Positions 59,511 to 64,000 of a stretch of DNA of 64,000 bases are shown one piece after another. Each line of letters opens with the position of its first letter. Position 1 is the first letter of the stretch. The stretch spans positions 1-64,000 of the forward strand of contig NZ_SMLK01000010.1 of the NCBI RefSeq assembly GCF_004681975.1. Direction: 5' to 3'. The translations under genes were made by a program, and so were the position numbers. Below the pieces are notes generated by a model that saw nothing but the letters and a program-made list of their open reading frames with translations, was not told where the DNA came from and ran no database searches. This DNA is from Ramlibacter humi (GTDB lineage Bacteria > Pseudomonadota > Gammaproteobacteria > Burkholderiales > Burkholderiaceae_C).

Positions 59511-60698
59511 ATGCCCGCCGCCGCCGTCCACGCCCTGGTGGCCGACGATGACCCGATGCTGCTGGCGCTGCTGGAGGCTTTCCTCCAGACGCGCGGCTAC
59601 GCGGTCACGGCCTGCGGCGACGGCCTGGCGGCGCTGGAGCAGTTCGAGCGCGGCGGCTTCAACCTGCTGATCACCGATCGCAACATGCCGCGCATGGATG
59701 GGCTGGCGCTGTGCCGCGCCGTCCGCGCGCGCGACGCCGGCCGGTATGTGTACTGCATCATGCTCACCGCCTCCGACGAGGAGGACACGCTGGTGGCGGC
59801 GATGGAGGCGGGCGTCGACGACTTCGTGCTGAAGCCGCTGCGGCCCGCCGAGCTGGGGGCGCGGCTGCGCGCCGCCGAACGCGTGCTGGCGCTGGAAGCG
59901 GGGCTCGCGGCGCGCAACGAGGAGCTGGCGCGGGCCTACGCGCAGCTCAGCCGCGACCTGGAACTGGCCCGCACGCTGCAACTGGGGCAGCTGCCCGCGC
60001 CGCAATCGTTCGACGGCCTGCGCTTCCACGGGCTGTTCCAAACCAGCAGCTTCGTCGGCGGCGACGTCTACGACTGGTTCGAGCCCGTGCCCGGCTGGCT
60101 GGCCTTCCACCTGGCCGACGTGTCGGGCCACGGCGTGGCCGCCGCGATGGTGGCCGGCAATGCGATGCACCTGTTGCGCTCGGCCGCCGAAGACGTGGTG
60201 CGCGCCGCGCCCGAAGGGCAGGGGCCGGCGGCCCTGGCCGCGGCGATCGTCGCGGAAGCCAACGCCCGCTTCCTGCGCATGAACGCGTCGGACCTGTACC
60301 TCACCGTCGCGTTCGGGCTGGTGCACATCGCCTCCAGGCGCGGCGCCGTGGTGCGCGCGGGACATCCGCCGCCGCTGCTCAGCGCGCCGGGCACGGCCGC
60401 GTTCGAACCCCTGGGCGAAGGCGACGTGCCGCTGGGCATGCTGCCGGACATCCGCTGGACCGCGGTGGAGTTCGCGCTGCCGCCCGGCGCGCGGCTGGCG
60501 CTGTATTCGGACGGCATCACCGAATGCCTGGACCCGGCGGGCGAGCCGTTCGGCGAACAGCGGCTGCGCGACCTGCTGGCCGCGCACGCGCGATCGACGC
60601 CGCAGCAGGCGTGCCAGGCGGTCGGTGAAGCGCTGCGCGACTGGCGCGGCGGCACCTTCGACGACGACGTCACGCTGGCCGTGCTGGCCGCCGGATGA
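59511..60698 (+). CDS. receiver-PP2C (SpoIIE) phosphatase, HsbR/RsbU-like
   Basis: A 395-residue response regulator with phosphatase output. Residues 7-120 are the receiver (acidic DDD 12-14, phospho-Asp 56 in ITDRNMP, Thr 86 and Lys 108). A short coiled linker (about 130-160) leads to the SpoIIE/PP2C domain (about 185-395) with VGGDVYDWF and ADVSGHGVAAAM metal motifs. It would dephosphorylate the STAS protein two genes later. The next gene overlaps it by ATGA. Unlike Pseudomonas HsbR it lacks a kinase domain, which here is a separate gene. Confidence 0.93.
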   Translation: MPAAAVHALVADDDPMLLALLEAFLQTRGYAVTACGDGLAALEQFERGGFNLLITDRNMPRMDGLALCRAVRARDAGRYVYCIMLTASDEEDTLVAAMEAGVDDFVLKPLRPAELGARLRAAERVLALEAGLAARNEELARAYAQLSRDLELARTLQLGQLPAPQSFDGLRFHGLFQTSSFVGGDVYDWFEPVPGWLAFHLADVSGHGVAAAMVAGNAMHLLRSAAEDVVRAAPEGQGPAALAAAIVAEANARFLRMNASDLYLTVAFGLVHIASRRGAVVRAGHPPPLLSAPGTAAFEPLGEGDVPLGMLPDIRWTAVEFALPPGARLALYSDGITECLDPAGEPFGEQRLRDLLAAHARSTPQQACQAVGEALRDWRGGTFDDDVTLAVLAAG

Positions 60699-61654
60699 AA
60701 CGCCGGCGGTCCCTTGCTCCGCTGTTGGTGGCCACGGCGCTGCAAGGCGCGGCGCCCGCCGCATCGGCGGCGTGGGCCCTGGCGTACGAACAGTCTTTCG
60801 CCGGCGGCGGCGCGCTGGACGCCTCGTTCTGGCGGCAGGAAACCGGCCTGCAACGCAACCGCGAAGCGCAGTCGTACCAGCCGGGCAACGTGATGGTGCA
60901 GGGCGGCGTGCTGCGCATCGAAGCGCGCCGCGAGACCGTGCCCAACCCGCATTGGCGCGCCAGCTCCGGCGACTGGCGCCTGTCGCGGCGCGAGTCTTCG
61001 TATTCGTCCGGCGCCATCGTGTCGCGCGCGCCGCTGCGCTTCGCGCGCGTGGAGATCGTCGCGCGCACGCCTTCCGGCGCGGGCGTGTGGCCGGCGCTGT
61101 GGCTGGTGCACGAAGCGGCCGGCGAGTACGGCGAGATCGACCTGTTCGAAGCGGTGGGCAAGCACCCCGACACGGTGTTCGCCGGCGTGCACTGGGGCAC
61201 GGACCCGCGCACGCGCAAGCACCGCAACGACAGCCGCGTGGTGCCCGGGTTCGAAGGCCGCTGGCACACGCACACGCTGGAGTGGACGCCGTCGGCGGTG
61301 ACCATCTCGCTGGACGGCCGGCCCTGGTACCGGTTCGACCCCGACGACGCGCGCCTGCCCGGCGGCATCGACCCCTTGCGCCGGCCCATGCACCTGCGCA
61401 TCAACCTCGCGCTGGGCGGCAGCTGGGGCGGCGACATCGACGACGGCAAGCTGCCCGCGCGCTTCGACATCGCTTCGGTGCGCGTGTGGAACTGGGCGGA
61501 CGGCGACAATGACGCCGCGGCCGCGCCGGTCCGCACCTCGCCCGGGCAGCCGGTGCGCCCGCCCGAACCCGCCGCCGAAAAGTCCGACGCCATGCCCGCC
61601 GCACCTGCCGAATCCGCGCAAACCAGGCGCCCGCCCGTGAGGTGGGGCCGTTGA
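60695..61654 (+). CDS. GH16-family glucanase, exported
   Basis: A 319-residue glycoside hydrolase of family 16 with a signal peptide (residues 1-26). Catalytic motif is GEIDLFEAVG (Glu about 146 and Glu about 151), followed by LHIN-type LRINLALGGSWGG. It cleaves beta-1,3 or mixed-link glucans. It overlaps the phosphatase by ATGA and the next gene by TGATG. It is placed in an operon with a cellulose-synthase-like gene, so it may trim or release the polysaccharide. The C-terminal tail (about 265-319) is Pro/Ala-rich. Confidence 0.92.
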   Translation: MKRRRSLAPLLVATALQGAAPAASAAWALAYEQSFAGGGALDASFWRQETGLQRNREAQSYQPGNVMVQGGVLRIEARRETVPNPHWRASSGDWRLSRRESSYSSGAIVSRAPLRFARVEIVARTPSGAGVWPALWLVHEAAGEYGEIDLFEAVGKHPDTVFAGVHWGTDPRTRKHRNDSRVVPGFEGRWHTHTLEWTPSAVTISLDGRPWYRFDPDDARLPGGIDPLRRPMHLRINLALGGSWGGDIDDGKLPARFDIASVRVWNWADGDNDAAAAPVRTSPGQPVRPPEPAAEKSDAMPAAPAESAQTRRPPVRWGR

Positions 61655-62544
61655 TGCGCACGGCTTTCCTCCTGATGCTCGTGGCCGCTGCCGCGCAGGC
61701 ACAGACGCCACCCGAGGCGGCGACCCAACGCGGCGGCACCTACATCGAGCCTCCCGCGCGGGTGGACCCGGCCTTCGTGCCCGATGGCCCGAACCAGCGC
61801 GCGGCGTCCGGATCGCTGCTGCAGCTGCGCCTGACGCTGGACATACCGCTGCGCACCGGCACGCGCGCGGGCAACGGCACGCAAGGCGGCTTCGGCGGCT
61901 CGCCGACGCTGCAGGCCTGGCTGCGATGGCAGCCGCTGGAAGACCGGCGCTGGTTCGCGCAGCTGGGGCTCTTCAAGTACCTGCGGGCGGGCCGCGAGCA
62001 GCCATGGAACCCGGACTTCGCCTATTCGTTCGGCTTCGAGGACGCGCGCCCGGGCGGCTGGGCCTTCATCTATGCCAACTGGACCGGCACGCGCTTCTCG
62101 CCCGGCGTGGGCGAGCACCGCTTCAATTTCCCCCAGGGCGAGCTGACGGCCCGCTACCACTTCGAACTGCCGCAGGCGCTGCAGCCGGCGCTGCTGGTGG
62201 GCGACGGCGACAGCGCGCTGTGCCAGGCCGAAACCAACCTCGTGCCGCGCTACACACAGGCTTCCGGCGGCACGGGGTCGGGCAAGGTGTCCCTGGGCCT
62301 GGGCTGCCGCTACACGCGGCCCGAAGGCTGGTTCGCGCATGCCACGGCGTTCGCCTGGCCCAACGCGTCGCGGCAGCAGCCCTGGGATCCCGATTTCGTC
62401 TACGGCGTGGGCTGGGCCCAGGGGCCGTGGACGGTGCAGTACGCCAACTATTCGGGCAACCGCTGGCCGGGGCGCAAGCGCGCGACGGGCGAAGGGCGCC
62501 TGGACAGCGGCAGCCTCTCCATCACGTGGGCCGCGGCATGGTGA
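61654..62544 (+). CDS. exported protein, probable outer-membrane barrel
   Basis: A 296-residue protein with a signal peptide (residues 1-18). It has strand-rich sequence with many aromatic residues (LQAWLRWQPLEDRRWFAQLGLFKYL, WAFIYANWTG, VQYANYSGNRWPG) like OprB/outer-membrane beta-barrels. A GSGKVSLGLGCRYTRPEGWFAHATAFAW block is near residue 210. It overlaps GH16 by TGATG. It may be the export pore or anchor for the polysaccharide of this operon. Confidence 0.7.
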   Translation: MRTAFLLMLVAAAAQAQTPPEAATQRGGTYIEPPARVDPAFVPDGPNQRAASGSLLQLRLTLDIPLRTGTRAGNGTQGGFGGSPTLQAWLRWQPLEDRRWFAQLGLFKYLRAGREQPWNPDFAYSFGFEDARPGGWAFIYANWTGTRFSPGVGEHRFNFPQGELTARYHFELPQALQPALLVGDGDSALCQAETNLVPRYTQASGGTGSGKVSLGLGCRYTRPEGWFAHATAFAWPNASRQQPWDPDFVYGVGWAQGPWTVQYANYSGNRWPGRKRATGEGRLDSGSLSITWAAAW

Positions 62545-62614
62545 CCTTTTCCGTGTGTCCTGGGGCGCGGTTATCTTCTAGGATGGCCGCCGTTGCGAAT
62601 GGCAGGAGCAGAGG

Positions 62615-62953
62615 ATGCAACTCATCGATGTGAAGCGCGAAGGGGCGGTCGCCGTCGTCGCGCCCACGGTCAAGCGGCTGGACGCCTCGGTGGCGCCGGC
62701 CTTCAAGCAGGCGGTGGTGGACACCGTGCAGGGCGGCGACAAGCGCCTGCTGGTGGACCTGGCAGGCGTGGACTTCCTGGATTCCAGCGGGCTGGGCGCG
62801 CTGGTGTCCATCCTGAAGGCGCTGGGCGCGCAAGGCACCATGGCCGTCTGCGGCGCGCAGGGCGCGGTGCTCAGCCTGTTCAAGCTCACGCGCATGGACA
62901 AGGTCTTCGCCCTCTACCCCGACCGGCAGCAGGCGCTGGCCAGGATGGGTTGA
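62615..62953 (+). CDS. STAS-domain anti-sigma-factor antagonist, HsbA-like
   Basis: A 112-residue STAS protein. Phosphorylation motif DSSG has Ser 57 and Ser 58 in VDFLDSSGLGALVS. It would be phosphorylated by the HATPase protein and dephosphorylated by the PP2C phosphatase, as in RsbV or HsbA switching. The partner gene follows after 7 bases. The 70-base gap upstream may hold a small promoter, so this gene may have extra transcription. Confidence 0.93.
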   Translation: MQLIDVKREGAVAVVAPTVKRLDASVAPAFKQAVVDTVQGGDKRLLVDLAGVDFLDSSGLGALVSILKALGAQGTMAVCGAQGAVLSLFKLTRMDKVFALYPDRQQALARMG

Positions 62954-62960
62954 CGCCCGC

Positions 62961-63386
62961 ATGCAGGACCTCGAGTTCTCGCTGCCCGCAACGCTGGCCG
63001 ACGTGGCGCAGGCCACCCAGCGCGTGCGCGACTGGCTGCCCGCGTGGCTGGACACGGGTGAGCGCGACGCCGTCGAACTGGCGCTGGCCGAGGCCCTGAC
63101 CAACATCGTCGAGCACGGCTACGCGGGACTCCTGCCGCAGGACATCCGGGTGCGGCTGGTCGACCGGCCGGGTGCGCTGGAAGTGGACGTGTGGGACCGC
63201 GGCCACCCCATCCCGCTGCGGCGGCTGGAAGAGGCAGACGACACCACCTTCCAGTTCGATCCCACCGACCTGGAAGCGCTGCCCGAAGGCGGCATGGGCC
63301 TGGCGTTGATCAAGGCCGCCTTCCAGGAGGTGCGCTACCGCCGCCGCCAGGGCGTGAACCGGCTGCACCTGGTGCGGCGCATGTGA
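62961..63386 (+). CDS. RsbW-like HATPase kinase (anti-sigma regulatory factor)
   Basis: A 141-residue GHKL-type kinase. The N box is EALTNIVEHGYAG (about 44-56), the G1 box DRGHPI (about 79), and the G2 box GGMGLALIK (about 111). It lacks a transmembrane or sensor part. It should phosphorylate the STAS protein and sequester a target, which need not be a sigma factor: the adjacent polysaccharide synthase is a candidate. Its stop is 8 bases before the next start. Confidence 0.93.
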   Translation: MQDLEFSLPATLADVAQATQRVRDWLPAWLDTGERDAVELALAEALTNIVEHGYAGLLPQDIRVRLVDRPGALEVDVWDRGHPIPLRRLEEADDTTFQFDPTDLEALPEGGMGLALIKAAFQEVRYRRRQGVNRLHLVRRM

Positions 63387-63394
63387 GGAACCCG

Positions 63395-64000
63395 GTGCCT
63401 TCGTTCTACTTCGACCGTTTCGAGCACCGCAAGCCGCCGGAACCGGTGCCGTACTCGCGCCGTCGCGAACTGCTGTGGCAGTTCCTGGTGATCATCGCGC
63501 TGGTGCTGGGCGCCAACTACATCCGCTGGCGCTGGGCCGCTTCGCTCAACTACAACGCCTTGTGGTTCGCCATCCCGCTGGCCGTGGCGGAAACCTTCGC
63601 CTACCTGGGGCTGCTGCTGTTCGCGTTCAACCTCTGGCAGACGCGCGACCCGAAGATGCGCCCGCCGCCGCGCACCATCGCCGAATGCGTGGACGAGCCC
63701 GGGCCCTGGGCCGAGCGGCCGATCTCCGTCGACATCTTCATCGCCACGTACAACGAGGACGAGGAGCTGGTGCGCCTGTCCATCCGCGACGCCAAGGCGG
63801 TGGACTATCCGCACCCCATTGACCTGCGGGTGCACGTGCTGGACGACGGCCGGCGCGCGAAGATGCAGCAGGTGGCGCGGGAAGAGGGCGTCCGCTACAT
63901 CACGCGCACCAACAACGTCGGCTTCAAGGCGGGCAACCTGCGCAACGCCATGGAGCAGACCAGCGGCGACTTCATCGTCATCTGCGACGCCGACAACCGC
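63395..64000 (+). CDS. cellulose-synthase-like GT2 polymerase, N-terminal part (runs off right edge)
   Basis: The first 202 residues of a processive GT2 synthase. Two N-terminal membrane helices (FLVIIALVLGANYIRWRW, LWFAIPLAVAETFAYLGLLLFAFNLW) precede the catalytic domain, with DVFIATYNEDEE (about 109), VLDDGRR (about 148) and the second aspartate motif CDADNR at the edge. This is the pattern of BcsA/CrdS-like enzymes. With a GH16 in the operon a beta-glucan product (cellulose, curdlan or mixed) is likely. The GTG start at 63395 has GAGGA five bases upstream. Confidence 0.9.
   Translation, partial: MPSFYFDRFEHRKPPEPVPYSRRRELLWQFLVIIALVLGANYIRWRWAASLNYNALWFAIPLAVAETFAYLGLLLFAFNLWQTRDPKMRPPPRTIAECVDEPGPWAERPISVDIFIATYNEDEELVRLSIRDAKAVDYPHPIDLRVHVLDDGRRAKMQQVAREEGVRYITRTNNVGFKAGNLRNAMEQTSGDFIVICDADNR

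Overview
The window reads as chromosomal DNA of a high-GC betaproteobacterium, most likely Burkholderiales near Comamonadaceae (Ramlibacter or Variovorax-like). The pointers are very GC-rich third codon positions, dense gene packing with many ATGA/GTGA overlaps, a Bug-type tricarboxylate-transporter binding protein, an edd-eda Entner-Doudoroff pair, a Lys/Ala-rich HU-like protein, and PACE, DUF3820, DUF3297, DUF3606 and DUF3703 proteins. No rRNA, tRNA, CRISPR array, complete insertion sequence or prophage was found.

Layout. 0-6.5 kb: the start of a PA2779-like protein, a fetAB-like ABC exporter, an SPW-repeat membrane protein, a SWIB protein, a frameshifted alcohol dehydrogenase remnant, a polysaccharide deacetylase and a PACE-type efflux protein. 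6.5-11.5 kb: an accessory-looking stretch with an HU-family protein and its terminator, several unrecognised small genes, a leucine-rich-repeat-like protein with a tandem partner, and chimeric debris of a slipin and a DUF1275-like gene. 11.6-17.4 kb: a Tat-type molybdopterin oxidoreductase with its cytochrome b, a 921-residue Sel1-repeat protein and a secreted discoidin/lyase-fold protein. 17.4-21.2 kb: a 2OG-Fe(II) oxygenase, a diiron-type MBL protein, a BLUF photoreceptor and a divergent fatty acid desaturase. 21.3-26.8 kb: Bug protein, GIY-YIG protein, AraC regulator, a MauG-like diheme peroxidase with a DUF3703-lipoprotein fusion, and another lipoprotein. 27-46.8 kb: mostly housekeeping and stress functions, including BrkB, a thioredoxin-like protein, a CRP-domain flavoprotein, sodC, ChaC, edd-eda, a CDF exporter with a divergent MerR regulator, an MHS-family transporter, an NHL-type lipoprotein and an M20 peptidase.

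Two gene groups look like systems. At 46.8-50.7 kb a ChbG/YdjC deacetylase and a GtrA protein converge on an ArnT-like GT39 and a GtrB-like GT2. This is the set of activities used to put an aminosugar on lipid A in Francisella (FlmF2/NaxD/FlmK) and Bordetella (Lgm). At 59.1-64.0 kb an Hpt protein, a receiver-PP2C phosphatase, a GH16 glucanase, a probable outer-membrane protein, a STAS antagonist, an RsbW-like kinase and a cellulose-synthase-like GT2 form one tight operon. It resembles the HptB-HsbR-HsbA switch of Pseudomonas, but is wired directly into an exopolysaccharide locus. A third point of interest is the BLUF protein paired with a diiron MBL protein.

All functional calls come from reading translated sequence and recalling family features; no database search was run. 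Start codons were chosen from ribosome-binding sites, overlaps and domain boundaries and are flagged where uncertain.
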